A DNA stretch of 64,000 nucleotides from JACVRN01 sp963715565 (GCA_963715565.1 OY970256.1:5766001-5830000), one strand, 5' to 3'. Counted from the first letter of the stretch, positions 1 to 9,001 are shown. Made by a program: numbers and translations. Notes: generated from the sequence alone by a model not told the origin.

Positions 1-552
1 GCCTTCAAAGATAATGGCAAAAATTATCAACCAACATTATCTGTCGGGGTCGTCGTCGCGCATCACTTAGAGCCTTTGCAGGATGCCCTGACGCTTGTTC
101 GCAAGGCAGAGAAGACAGCGAAGAAAGTCGATGGCAAAGAAGCGTTCGCAATCATCTTGAGCAAGCGTAGCGGCGTTGATAAAACGATCAAAGGCAGTTG
201 GCAAAAAATAGGCGATTATGAGCCGCTTGACCAACGCCTTCTTAATTTTATTCAGCTTCATCGTGCGGGCGAGATTCCCGATGGGGCAGCTTATGAGCTG
301 CGTGATCTATTTCTGCGTTTGAATTGCGAAAAACAAGAGCCTGAATACAAAAAGCTTCAAGAAGCAATAAGAAAAGAAGCTGTGCGAATCCTAGGACGTA
401 AGAAAATAAAGAGCAAAGACATCTTAGACGCGCTGACGAAAGACATTCAAAGCGAGAAGACTCCGGTCGAAGATTTGGCTAACGAGTTAATTGTTGCGCG
501 TATTTTCGCAGACGCATTCGACCAGGCGTTTGGAAAGGTGGCGCAGGCATGA
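1..552 (+). CDS. cmr2: Cas10/Cmr2, C-terminal part (cut by window edge)
   Basis: The frame is open from base 1 without a start, so only about 183 C-terminal codons of the type III-B large subunit are here. The visible part begins in the second palm domain: a beta strand ending in VVVAHH, then the L-x-x-AL-x-LVRKAE-x-TAK helix and an AIILSKRSG strand, the usual end of the Cmr2 palm. The GGDD cyclase and HD motifs would lie upstream, outside the window, so cyclic oligoadenylate synthesis cannot be checked here. The stop overlaps the cmr3 start by four bases, and the run of cmr genes after it supports the assignment. Confidence 0.88.
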   Translation, partial: AFKDNGKNYQPTLSVGVVVAHHLEPLQDALTLVRKAEKTAKKVDGKEAFAIILSKRSGVDKTIKGSWQKIGDYEPLDQRLLNFIQLHRAGEIPDGAAYELRDLFLRLNCEKQEPEYKKLQEAIRKEAVRILGRKKIKSKDILDALTKDIQSEKTPVEDLANELIVARIFADAFDQAFGKVAQA

Positions 553-1763
553 AGACTTGGATTATTGAGCCGCGAGATTCTTTGATTGTGCGCGATGGAA
601 GACCTTTTGGGTTGGGCGCAGGAATGCGCGCAACGTCGCTTGATTTTCCTTTCCCCTCGACGACGACGGGTGGCGTTCGCACACGGGCAGGCTTGGATGC
701 ACAAGGCATTTTCGACACGAATTTGATTAGCGCCGTTAAAGGAATCGGCGTCCAAGGCCCATTACTCGTTGAGTTGGATAGCAACGGCGAGATTTATGAT
801 TGGCTCATGCCCGCGCCATCGGACGCTCTGTTGATGCGCGTTGAGGGCGATGATACGAAAGCCAAAATCAAACGCCTTGCGCCGATAGGTGTCGCACAAG
901 ATTTGATGAATCTTGAAAACGGTTTGCTTCCTATTGGCGTAGTCAACCAACTAAAAGGCAAGCCGCTTGATGAAGCCCCCCGTTATTGGCGTTGGGATAG
1001 ATTCAAGGATTGGTTGATTGAAGCACGAGATCAATCAATTGATTTGAAAGACTTAGGCCATAGTGGGCCGGAAAAGGATTCTCGCGTTCATGCAAGCATT
1101 AACGATTCATTAACTACGGGCGAAACAGGCGAAAACAATCTATTTCAAACTCGCGGACTAGAGTTTCGACGCATCTTGAGCGAGGAAAAATTAAAAGATA
1201 CAAAACGCCTCGCGCTGGTCGTGTTCATTAATGACAACGCACAAGCGCAAAATGTCGAAGAAGGCATTGCCCCGCTCGGTGGTGAACGTCGCCTTGTCGT
1301 TTGGCGCGAAGACAAAGCCGATCAAGCGAATAACATTCGTCTATGTCCCAATAAAATTAAAGAAGAAATCTCTCAGAGAGGCCACTGTCGCTTGATTCTC
1401 TTAACACCCGCGTTTTTCAAAAGCGGTTCTTATCCCGAAAAACTTTTGCAGACTCAACATGGCATCACGCCGAAACTAAAAGCCATCGCGCACAATCGTT
1501 ATCAAGTCGTGTCCGGCTGGGACTTTGAGAAAGTCAATATCAAAAACGGAAGAACAATTTTGGGAGAACCAAAGCCAACGCGAAGGCTCGTCCCATCGGG
1601 CGCGGTTCTTTTCCTTGAACTCGATGGCGACAAGGATAAACGCGAAGAGTGGATTGAAAAAACTTGGTTAAGTTGCATCAGCGACACTGAGACAGAGAGC
1701 AAAGACGGCTTCGGTCTCGCTGTGCTTGGAGCATGGGATGGCAAACTTTTAGAGATGGAGTGA
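549..1763 (+). CDS. cmr3: type III-B CRISPR RAMP protein Cmr3
   Basis: 404 residues. Cmr3 is the Cas5-like RAMP subunit that caps the 5' handle of the crRNA next to Cmr2. The N-terminus reads IEPRDSLIVRDGRPFG, the hallmark of Cmr3, followed by a Gly-rich FPSTTTGGVRTRAG stretch; the C-terminus has an ESKDGFGLAVLGAWDG Gly-rich loop near the end. The start overlaps the cmr2 stop (ATGA), which indicates translational coupling. Length and order fit the family. The role is taken from known Cmr complexes. Confidence 0.93.
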   Translation: MKTWIIEPRDSLIVRDGRPFGLGAGMRATSLDFPFPSTTTGGVRTRAGLDAQGIFDTNLISAVKGIGVQGPLLVELDSNGEIYDWLMPAPSDALLMRVEGDDTKAKIKRLAPIGVAQDLMNLENGLLPIGVVNQLKGKPLDEAPRYWRWDRFKDWLIEARDQSIDLKDLGHSGPEKDSRVHASINDSLTTGETGENNLFQTRGLEFRRILSEEKLKDTKRLALVVFINDNAQAQNVEEGIAPLGGERRLVVWREDKADQANNIRLCPNKIKEEISQRGHCRLILLTPAFFKSGSYPEKLLQTQHGITPKLKAIAHNRYQVVSGWDFEKVNIKNGRTILGEPKPTRRLVPSGAVLFLELDGDKDKREEWIEKTWLSCISDTETESKDGFGLAVLGAWDGKLLEME

Positions 1764-1768
1764 AAGAC

Positions 1769-3037
1769 ATGGGAAGAAAAGTGCCGACGGTAACAGCGCC
1801 TAATTCTATTACACCTAATTTGCAGGCAAGGCGAATCAAAGGGAAAGATGTCGCACTCATCCGACAAACACGAGAGTATGAACTCATCACACCGCTTTTC
1901 GGCGGCGGCACTGAGACTCAAAAGGCAGATCCCGTGAGCGTCATCCGCGTTCCTAGCATTCGCGGACAACTCCGCTTCTGGTGGCGTGCAATTCGCGGCG
2001 GACAGTTCGGCGGTAGCATGGAAAAAATGAAACAACGCGAAGACGAAATTTTCGGCGCGGCAAGCGTGGGTGACCAAGTAAGCCCGTCTCAAGTGCAGAT
2101 TGATTTAACTGTGGCAAATCGCGGAAAGGATTTGTCTTCGGTAACTAATTATAAAGGCAAACAAGTTCACATATCTGACATTAGTTCTCCCTACGGCTAC
2201 GCAGCATTCCCTTTGAGAGAAAAAAAGTTAGGCACAGTCGTTCATATTAGCTTCTCTATCTTTCTTTCATATCCCGCCAGCATTACGCCAGAAATTGAAG
2301 CAGCTTTGTGGGCTTGGGAGATGTTTGGCGGAATTGGCGGAAGGACAAGACGCGGCTTCGGCTCTTTACAGCAAAAGAGCTATAAACCAACTGTTGATAG
2401 TGTTCAAAAAGACATTGAAGGCGGTCTTATAAAACATCTCGCCGGAAACACTTTCCCGCCTAACGTTCCGCATCTCGTCAACAATTCTACTTTGATTAAA
2501 ATTACATTGCCCCACAACAATGTTCCTGACGTTTGGAAATATTTGATTGGAGAGTTGAAGAAATTCAGGCAAGACCGTCCTTGGAATCCTACAAAAAATA
2601 AACCGAGTCGTAGTAATTGGCATGAGCCTGACGCAATAAGAAATTTGACAAGCTATGCTAAGTATCATCCGCCAAAATCTTCAAATGTTAATAAGTTTCC
2701 AAGAGCTGCTTTCGGATTGCCTATAATTTTTAAGTTTAGCCCTAACGATGTACCCAATGGCGACCCGCAAGAAACAACGCTTGAAGGCAAAGATGAAAGT
2801 CAAAAACGAATGGCAAGCCCTTTGATATTGCGTCCATTGTCTTGTGCTAACAATCAAGCTGTTGGTCTTGCAATTATTTTGTCAGGAACGAGTTTACCAC
2901 CTAGCGGAATTATCTTGGGCGGTGCGCCCGGCAATCCAACTGTTCGTGCGGATTTAACGCCAACAGAAGCAAGCAGCATTACACCGCTTGGTGGCAATGC
3001 TGATGTCTTGCAAGCTTTTTTAGACAATCTGAAATAG
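1769..3037 (+). CDS. cmr1: type III-B CRISPR RAMP protein Cmr1
   Basis: 422 residues from the ATG at 1769, which has a GGAG eleven bases ahead at 1757-1760; an upstream in-frame start at 1733 would overlap cmr3 by 30 bases and is less likely. Cmr1 is a double-RAMP subunit that binds the 3' end of crRNA and target RNA. Diagnostic motifs are ELITPLFGGG (about residues 38-47) and RVPSIRGQLRFWWRA (60-74). A Gly-rich FGGIGGRTRRGFGS loop lies near the middle. It begins 5 bases after the cmr3 stop. Confidence 0.92.
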   Translation: MGRKVPTVTAPNSITPNLQARRIKGKDVALIRQTREYELITPLFGGGTETQKADPVSVIRVPSIRGQLRFWWRAIRGGQFGGSMEKMKQREDEIFGAASVGDQVSPSQVQIDLTVANRGKDLSSVTNYKGKQVHISDISSPYGYAAFPLREKKLGTVVHISFSIFLSYPASITPEIEAALWAWEMFGGIGGRTRRGFGSLQQKSYKPTVDSVQKDIEGGLIKHLAGNTFPPNVPHLVNNSTLIKITLPHNNVPDVWKYLIGELKKFRQDRPWNPTKNKPSRSNWHEPDAIRNLTSYAKYHPPKSSNVNKFPRAAFGLPIIFKFSPNDVPNGDPQETTLEGKDESQKRMASPLILRPLSCANNQAVGLAIILSGTSLPPSGIILGGAPGNPTVRADLTPTEASSITPLGGNADVLQAFLDNLK

Positions 3038-3048
3038 GAGTTTCGATT

Positions 3049-3969
3049 ATGGAAAAGAGATTGATGTTTGTTCATGCGCTCTCGCCTTTGCACGCGGGGA
3101 CGGGGCAGGGCGTCGGGGTCATTGATTTACCGATAGCCAAAGAGAAAGCAACGGGCTTGCCTTATTTACCCGGTTCGTCTCTGAAAGGAACGCTCCGCGA
3201 TGAGTTCAATGGCGACCCGCAACGCGACAAGATTTTCGGACCCGAAAAAGATAACGCAAGCGATTACGCGGGCGCGATTCAGTTCACAGACCAAACACTT
3301 CTCTTGTTGCCTGTGCGAAGTCTTGCGGGAACATTCGCTTGGGTGACTTCGCCTTACATCTTGCGAAGATTGAAGCGAGATGCGACGGACGTGGGCGTGA
3401 ATGGTTTGCCCGCAGACATTCCTGAGCCGAGCAGTGAAAGTCATTGCGAAGTGTATTCAAAAGATAATAGCGGTGCTGTCACCAAGTTGATTGTCTCAGG
3501 CGTTAATAGAGTTTGCCTTGAAGACTTAGACCTCGAACCAACTGAATCAACATTAGTGAACGATTGGGCGTATTGGCTCAAGGGTAGAGTATTTCCTGTG
3601 GGAAGTCCCTGGCAAGATATGTTGGGCGCAAGGCTTTGTGTTGTGCATGACGATGTCCTCTCTTTCATTCTCAACACGGCTACGGAAATCACTGCGCGAG
3701 TGAAAATCCAAGACGATGCAAAGACGGTTCAAAGAGGTGGTTTGTGGTACGAAGAGGCTTTGCCGACAGAATCAGTCTTGTTCGGCTTGGCTCTAGCTTT
3801 TCCAAATGACAAAACAGTAATCAATGGGCAAAAACTCACACCGCAAAAAATCTTTGAAGAAGTGGGTAAGAAGCTAGACAAGACTTTGCAATTCGGCGGC
3901 AAGGCTACTGTCGGGCGCGGTATCTGTCGGGTCAGCATGAGTAACGGCGCAGCGCCAAAAGGAGGATGA
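3049..3969 (+). CDS. cmr4: type III-B CRISPR backbone nuclease Cmr4
   Basis: 306 residues. Cmr4 is the Cas7-like subunit that forms the filament along the crRNA and cuts target RNA every six nucleotides. The start follows a GGAG at good spacing. The N-terminus has SPLHAGTG, then VIDLPI with Asp26 at the position of the known catalytic Asp of Cmr4, and LPGSSLKGTLRDEF (about 40-53). A Gly-rich FGGKATVGRGICRV loop closes the protein. The catalytic Asp looks intact, so target-RNA cutting is expected. Confidence 0.95.
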   Translation: MEKRLMFVHALSPLHAGTGQGVGVIDLPIAKEKATGLPYLPGSSLKGTLRDEFNGDPQRDKIFGPEKDNASDYAGAIQFTDQTLLLLPVRSLAGTFAWVTSPYILRRLKRDATDVGVNGLPADIPEPSSESHCEVYSKDNSGAVTKLIVSGVNRVCLEDLDLEPTESTLVNDWAYWLKGRVFPVGSPWQDMLGARLCVVHDDVLSFILNTATEITARVKIQDDAKTVQRGGLWYEEALPTESVLFGLALAFPNDKTVINGQKLTPQKIFEEVGKKLDKTLQFGGKATVGRGICRVSMSNGAAPKGG

Positions 3970-3974
3970 TAGTT

Positions 3975-4382
3975 ATGTTGACACGCGAACAAGAATATGC
4001 GGCGACTATATACGAACAAATCAGCAAGGACATAGAACCAAGGCCGCCCGCGTCGCGAAAGAAATACGGCTCAATGGCACATAAACTTCCCGTATTAATT
4101 CGCGTTGCCGGTTTAGCTCAGGCGCTTCAGTTCGTTGAATCGCGCGGCAAGGATGAGCAGAAAATCCTGCTTCAACATCTAGCCTTGGCTCTTGGATTCA
4201 CCAATGATGAAGGCGAAAACGCAATAACAGCGAAAGAGAAGTTGTTGGACAAAAGTCGAACTTCACAGCTTGGTGGTTACATGCATTTAACGCAGCAAGC
4301 ATTGGCAACCCTGCAATGGTACAAGCGTTTCGCTCAATCTGTTTTGAAAGTCGAAGCAGGAGAAGAAGTGGATAATAGATAA
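3975..4382 (+). CDS. cmr5: type III-B CRISPR small subunit Cmr5
   Basis: 135 residues from the ATG at 3975. A GGAGG at 3961-3965 is 9 bases ahead of this ATG, while the in-frame ATG at 3966 directly abuts it, so 3975 is preferred. Cmr5 is the small all-helical subunit that forms the minor filament beside Cmr4. The sequence starts LTREQEYA-x-x-IYEQI, matching the family's opening helix, then KLPVLIRVAGLAQALQF and a C-terminal YMHLTQQALATLQWYKRFA helix. The ribosome site lies in the end of cmr4, so the two are coupled. Confidence 0.9.
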   Translation: MLTREQEYAATIYEQISKDIEPRPPASRKKYGSMAHKLPVLIRVAGLAQALQFVESRGKDEQKILLQHLALALGFTNDEGENAITAKEKLLDKSRTSQLGGYMHLTQQALATLQWYKRFAQSVLKVEAGEEVDNR

Positions 4383-4403
4383 AGAGATTTCAGGAGTTTA
4401 GAC

Positions 4404-5447
4404 ATGAGTTCAAGACGTGACGTTCTCGCACCAATTAATCTAAACATCAATGAACAGCCCAACGCGGGCTTGTGGCTGGACAAATATATCACGAGCTTGT
4501 CAAAGGACAACAAAGATGATCCGTCAAAGCCCAAACTCGCGCGCGAAGTGACACGCATCAATGAGCCTGAACACTACGAAACTATATACAACACTTGGAA
4601 AGATATTTTAGAAAACGGACTTAATGCAGTTTGTCGCAAGGCTAAAGTTCAAAATCGCATGGCTGTCGGATTGGGCGCGGATGGCGTTCTTGAAACAAGT
4701 GTTGCGCTGCACAGGACGTACGGCACGCCATATATTCCGGGCAGCGCTTTGAAGGGTTTGGCCGCGGCGTTTGCCCGTCATTACTGCGGTGATGATTGGC
4801 AACCAGATTCTAAAAAGGGCTATTACAAAATCGTGTTCGGCACAAATGATGAAGCGGGTTATGTGACTTTCTTCGATGCGCTTTATGTTCCAAATTCAGG
4901 ACATGATAAGAAGGCCCTTCACTTCGACATCATGACCGTTCATCACGAGTCTTACTATCAGGGGAAGCAGGATGGTAAAGGCAATCATCTTCCGCCCGCA
5001 GATTGGGATGACCCGAACCCTATTCCTTTCATTTCTGCAACGGGCGAATACTTAATCGCATTAGCCGCGCCCGCAGACTGTGAAGCATGGCTTAACACTA
5101 CGCACATGATTCTCGAAGAGGCATTAAAATGCGAAGGGATCGGTGCCAAAACTTCAAGCGGCTACGGGCGAATGGAAATCATAGACAAGCCCGCGATACT
5201 CGTTGATGAAGACAAAGCATTTGCTGATGCGCTGATTGAGAAAATCAAAAGCATTCCCGAGACCAAACTTCCGGGCGAATTGGGAGAACATGCGAACAAA
5301 TTGATCAACTCGACAATCAAAGCCCAACACAAAAAGCGCGTTGCCGAATTGATTATTACGCGAACAACAAAGTTAGGAAACAAGCAACGAAAGAGATTGG
5401 AAGAGAAAAACTGGTTCGCGCCGATTCAAAGCATATTAAAAGATTAA
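4404..5447 (+). CDS. cmr6: type III-B CRISPR RAMP protein Cmr6
   Basis: 347 residues, start supported by AGGAG 9 bases upstream. Cmr6 is the Cas7-like subunit at the 3' end of the Cmr filament. It shows AVGLGADGVLETSVALH followed by GTPYIPGSALKGLAAA (about 107-122), then DIMTVHHESYYQG and an IGAKTSSGYGRME Gly-rich loop, all typical of Cmr6. The last 90 residues are a Lys-rich helical tail. It closes the core operon; the next gene starts 158 bases later. Confidence 0.93.
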   Translation: MSSRRDVLAPINLNINEQPNAGLWLDKYITSLSKDNKDDPSKPKLAREVTRINEPEHYETIYNTWKDILENGLNAVCRKAKVQNRMAVGLGADGVLETSVALHRTYGTPYIPGSALKGLAAAFARHYCGDDWQPDSKKGYYKIVFGTNDEAGYVTFFDALYVPNSGHDKKALHFDIMTVHHESYYQGKQDGKGNHLPPADWDDPNPIPFISATGEYLIALAAPADCEAWLNTTHMILEEALKCEGIGAKTSSGYGRMEIIDKPAILVDEDKAFADALIEKIKSIPETKLPGELGEHANKLINSTIKAQHKKRVAELIITRTTKLGNKQRKRLEEKNWFAPIQSILKD

Positions 5448-5605
5448 ATGCTACACGCCTTTTCATAATCGTAGATAAGTATCTAATCTGTGGTTGGCAG
5501 CTGATAGGAATCTTGTTTAGGCAAGGTGATTCTCATCAGTTCGGACACAGAGCGTTCGGGCGCGTGGCGATGATGAGATGATGACTATGTTATCAAAGAT
5601 TTCTC

Positions 5606-5950
5606 ATGGACAAGACAAAACTGACGCTACTCAACACAAGTATTCTGACATGCTTTGGAACTTACAAATACGAGCCGCTCACGCTTGAGGAAGCGCGTGC
5701 GCTTGTCTACGAGTTTCAGCGGGAGGGAAAAAGCATTCAGTCCGCCATAGGGCATCAGACAACGGCGGACTTGCTTTCGACTTTGCTCGGAATTGCCGTT
5801 TCCGTCAACCGCGTCGAGTACTGGCAAACTGTCAGGGACGCCGCCCTAATTTTCAAACTCAAAGGACGCCCGCCGGAAGGAAGAGTTTTAAGCCGTGAAG
5901 AGTTGGAAGAGGTGGGGTATGAGTTTGGTTTATTGACACGAGAGTCTTAA
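5606..5950 (+). CDS. crn2: DUF1874 (STIV orfB116) family protein, candidate ring nuclease Crn2
   Basis: 114 residues. The pattern is that of DUF1874: an LLNTSIL strand, YKYEPLTLEEAR helix, SAIGHQTTADLLSTLLGI (His at residue 50) then VNRVEY, and GRPPEGRVLSREELEEV ending in YEFGLL. In the viral anti-CRISPR AcrIII-1 and its cellular relative Crn2 this fold cleaves cyclic tetra-adenylate, with the His of the SAIGH motif as catalytic residue. Placed between the cmr genes and two CARF-like genes, it is best read as a host off-switch for cA4 signalling. Family assignment is by motif; activity is inferred. The ribosome site is weak. Confidence 0.8.
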   Translation: MDKTKLTLLNTSILTCFGTYKYEPLTLEEARALVYEFQREGKSIQSAIGHQTTADLLSTLLGIAVSVNRVEYWQTVRDAALIFKLKGRPPEGRVLSREELEEVGYEFGLLTRES

Positions 5951-5989
5951 AAAGCGAACACTCTATAGAACGAAAAGGGTAAACTTGAA

Positions 5990-6943
5990 ATGCCCGAACG
6001 TGCAGATATTATTGAGATACTCAGATACTTCCTTGATTTCAAAAGAAACCAGACAGGCAAATCCATCATTCTCTTTTTATTAGGCATTGTCTGTTTGGGT
6101 TGGATTGCGGGCACCGTTTACGGGTTTTTCAATCTTTTAAGTAAAGGCGTTTTTGGTTTGTTGGGCGCAACTAAACTGCTGGATGATTGGATGTGGTCTT
6201 TGGGAGTTGCGTTTTCGGATGTCGCTTTGTCGCTCATTGCCTTTTCAGGAATATATTGGTTAATGAGACGACATCTGAAACCTGCTCTGATTCAGTCGAA
6301 AACGATTCTGTTTGAAACACCTTTGCCACATGAAGGTTTGATATTTTTGTTGAGTCCTTATAAGCCGCGTGAGAGTATATTCGGCGCATTTGACAGAATT
6401 TATCTTGATGATGCGAAAGCCAGAGAGCATTTGTTGAAATCCAATTGGGGGCCTCTCGTCGTAGCCGCCCAACATCACGCCCAATCTTCGACTCTCAAAC
6501 ATTGCTGGTTAATATGTACGGAAGGCAGAACAGGGTCTGCTTTGCAATTCGAAAAGGCTAAGGAGCTGATAAAACACTTTGCGGGCAAAAAAGTGAAATG
6601 CCACAAACGAGAGATTGCAAGCATGAATGATATAGGCGAAGTGGCAAAGGTCGTAGATGAAATTTATGATAAAGCGCCTTTGGGAGAAAACTTGCTGCCG
6701 GAACAAATTATTGCAGATTTTACAGGCGGGACAGCCGCCATGAGCGGAGGGTTGATAATCGCTACCTTGTTGAAAGATCGTCACGTACAGTATTTCAGCC
6801 AAGACCCTGATAAACCTATTTTCAAAGAGAACAGCGAAGCCCTTACGCCTAAAGAGATAGCAGATACAAACGCACTGATAACGGTTCTTATTTCTACTTC
6901 ACTACAACCCGCTAAAACCGCCGACAGAGGGGAAGATAAATAA
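5990..6943 (+). CDS. two-helix membrane protein with CARF-like domain, candidate type III effector
   Basis: 317 residues. Two hydrophobic helices (about 25-47 and 67-91) are followed by a cytosolic domain starting near residue 115. That domain has alternating strands (GLIFLLSPY, HCWLICTEG) and a DFTGGTAAMSGGLIIATL motif (about 243-260), typical of the ligand-binding loop of CARF domains. No HEPN R-x4-6-H motif or PD-(D/E)xK nuclease motif is seen. Membrane CARF proteins of type III loci (Cam1 type) act on the membrane when cyclic oligoadenylate binds; this one has two helices. The role is inferred from domain pattern and place. Confidence 0.72.
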   Translation: MPERADIIEILRYFLDFKRNQTGKSIILFLLGIVCLGWIAGTVYGFFNLLSKGVFGLLGATKLLDDWMWSLGVAFSDVALSLIAFSGIYWLMRRHLKPALIQSKTILFETPLPHEGLIFLLSPYKPRESIFGAFDRIYLDDAKAREHLLKSNWGPLVVAAQHHAQSSTLKHCWLICTEGRTGSALQFEKAKELIKHFAGKKVKCHKREIASMNDIGEVAKVVDEIYDKAPLGENLLPEQIIADFTGGTAAMSGGLIIATLLKDRHVQYFSQDPDKPIFKENSEALTPKEIADTNALITVLISTSLQPAKTADRGEDK

Positions 6944-6959
6944 GAAAAGATCATTTTTA

Positions 6960-7172
6960 GCGGAATGTTCCAGCAAAAATATCTGTTCGCAAGGCCTTCA
7001 CTTTATCTACCACGCGCTGCTTGACGATACGGCCAAAGGCTATGACCGGATGGTCTTTTCAATGGATGAAAATGGTGACATCGCCGTCATCGTTGATGAA
7101 TTCGCCAAAGGACGCAAGAAGCATGGAATTAAATTCGGACTCTTTACCAATATGAAGTTAAAAGACACAGCA
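6960..7172 (+). other. unassigned stretch between CARF genes, possible gene remnant
   Basis: One frame stays open from before 6943 through 7259 and reads like coding sequence (a GLHFIYHALLDDTAKGYDR segment, then DENGDIAVIVDEFAKGRKK), but its only ATG is at 7050 and the end overlaps the next gene in another frame. I do not recognise it. It could be a small protein from the ATG at 7050 or a fragment of a decayed gene whose 5' part is lost. Confidence 0.3.
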
Positions 7173-8487
7173 ATGGGAGAGCGAAAACTATATTCTTTTA
7201 TGCATCGCTGGCGGAACGCCACAGGTTATCACCGAAACCCTCTGGTGGTTGGCGAATGAGACTGAGGACCGGGTTGACGAGATACGTGTTATCACCACCA
7301 AAGAAGGGCGCAAGAAAGTTTTGGAGAATTTGCTTGATGAAAAAAGCGGACGCTTTCATCAGTTTTGCAGGGACTTTCCAGAGTTTGCTTTTGAAAGACC
7401 TTTGAAGAAGAGAATAAAGTTCGATGGAAAGGAAGGACTTTATCTTCTCACGAACAAAGAGACGGGTGTGCCTAATCCGCGCGATGATGACGATGACCGG
7501 TTGCAAGATATACTTACAACTGAAGAGAATCAGAAAGCTGCAAACCAAATCTGCGATATTGTGCGTGAATTAACGCAAGATAAAAATGTGCATCTTCACG
7601 CGACGGTGGCGGGCGGGCGAAAGACAATGGGGCTTTATTTGATGGCCGCCATGCAAATGTTCGCCAGAAATGACGATGTTATGTCTCACGTCCTCGTTAA
7701 TGCTGAAGTGGAAAATAAATTCGATTTCTTTTACATCACTCCTCAGCCTGTTGTTTTGAAAGACCGGGATGGAAAGGCTTTGAAGAAAAAAGATAAAAGC
7801 GATTTGACCACGCACGACGGGAAAATTTATCTGGCGAAGATTCCGTTTATATGCTTGCGCGGGTTGGGTCTGAATCTGTTGGATAAAACGGGAAGCCGGT
7901 ACAACGAGCTTGTAGATGAAGTTCAATCACGCCTTCGTTTGATGGAAAGCGCGTTCAAGCTGCGTTTCAATTTGAAAGATAACAAAGTGATTTTCGGCAC
8001 CTGTGAGGCGAAACTAAACCCCAAGGATTTTTTCGTCTATCTACTGTTTGCTTATTATCGTAAACACAACCTGGGCGATAACGGTTTTCTGATTCTGGAT
8101 CGCGTGGAAAAGAAACATATCAACGCGATATGTCGCTCGTTGCTGGAAGCTAAAAACAAGCGAATCCAGCCTGACGAAGAGGACCGGTACATACGCGCGT
8201 ATGCGATGAGCATGCCTCGCGGTGAATATGTCTATCGCGCTTACAAAAAAGGGATGAAACGGAAGCTCAACACAAACAACGATGACTATGTGACGGCAGA
8301 AGTTAAAAGTTTCTTTCGTGTGGCTATTGGAAAAATAGAGAATGAGCTTGAGACAGCCAAGCCTAAGTTTCCGCCCGAATGTTTTCTGCCGCCGAACGAC
8401 CATATACGAGGCTCTGCAACGAGAGCATTTGCTTTGAAGATACCTCCCGACCGCATAGAGCTTCCAACATCCTTATCCAATACTTAG
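7173..8487 (+). CDS. Cas_NE0113/SSO2081-like CARF family protein (Crn1-type), start region frameshifted
   Basis: From the TTG at 7249 the frame gives 412 residues. The family's conserved opening, ILLCIAGGTPQVITET, lies upstream in the same frame (7192-7239) but no ATG, GTG or TTG serves it. Removing one A from the AAAA run at 7184-7187 joins it to the ATG at 7173 (MGERNYILL...). Further motifs are DEIRVITTKEGRKKVL, then HLHATVAGGRKTMGLYL and a C-terminal half starting near LNPKDFFVYLLF. Members of this CARF family include ring nucleases that degrade cA4. It may be a real frameshift, an ATT start at 7192, or a sequence error. Confidence 0.7.
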
Positions 8488-8821
8488 TCTTTTCTTCCGA
8501 ACGCCGCACGGCGAGCGATTGCGTTCCGGCAACTATTGTCTTTGCGATGACTAAGCGCCAAAACAGCGTGAATCTGCAAACGAACTGCGAACCTCAGCAC
8601 AAAATGACACGCTGGAGATTGAGTTTGAAAGAAATCAGTATGATTAAAAGAGATACCCCCAGCAAAAGCTAAGATTAAAATGTCCTGCTTCACACTAATT
8701 GAAAATATTGACTTCAAGGAGAAAAAGTCAGATAAATGGCAATAACCTGCGGCGCTATGAGACGAGGCACGGCAAAATGGCTTCGTAAGTCTGAGATGGC
8801 ATAAGTGTTACAGAGATGACA
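8488..8821 (+). promoter_or_regulatory. CRISPR leader region
   Basis: 334 bases without a supported gene between the last CRISPR accessory gene and the first repeat. It is A+T-rich from about 8630 to 8745. A TTGACT at 8708-8713 with GATAAA 17 bases later at 8731-8736 is a possible promoter reading into the array, about 85 bases ahead of the first repeat. The -10 match is weak. Confidence 0.45.
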
Positions 8822-9001
8822 GTGAGAATGAAGGCTGCGTCTAAAGCAGATTGAAACTTTATTAGGCTAAAACCCGGTGAATCCTGATGAGGGTGAGAAT
8901 GAAGGCTGCGTCTAAAGCAGATTGAAACATAGACGACAATTCTATCGACGTTGCCCTCACCATTGGTGAGAATGAAGGCTGCGTCTAAAGCAGATTGAAA
9001 C
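8822..9001 (+). CRISPR. CRISPR array, three identical 36-bp repeats and two spacers
   Basis: Repeats lie at 8822-8857, 8893-8928 and 8966-9001, identical over 36 bases. They begin GTGAGAATGAAGG and end GCAGATTGAAAC. The ATTGAAAC end is the usual 8-nt crRNA 5' handle, which sets transcription on the plus strand, co-directional with the cmr genes. Spacers are 35 bp (8858-8892) and 37 bp (8929-8965). No further or degenerate repeat is seen after 9001. With so short an array and no adaptation genes nearby, uptake of new spacers probably depends on genes elsewhere or has stopped. Confidence 0.96.

Noticed and set aside
8379..8672. 97-codon frame overlapping the Cas_NE0113-like gene and the CRISPR leader
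   Set aside because: It overlaps a well-supported gene in another frame and its unique part lies in leader sequence without a motif.
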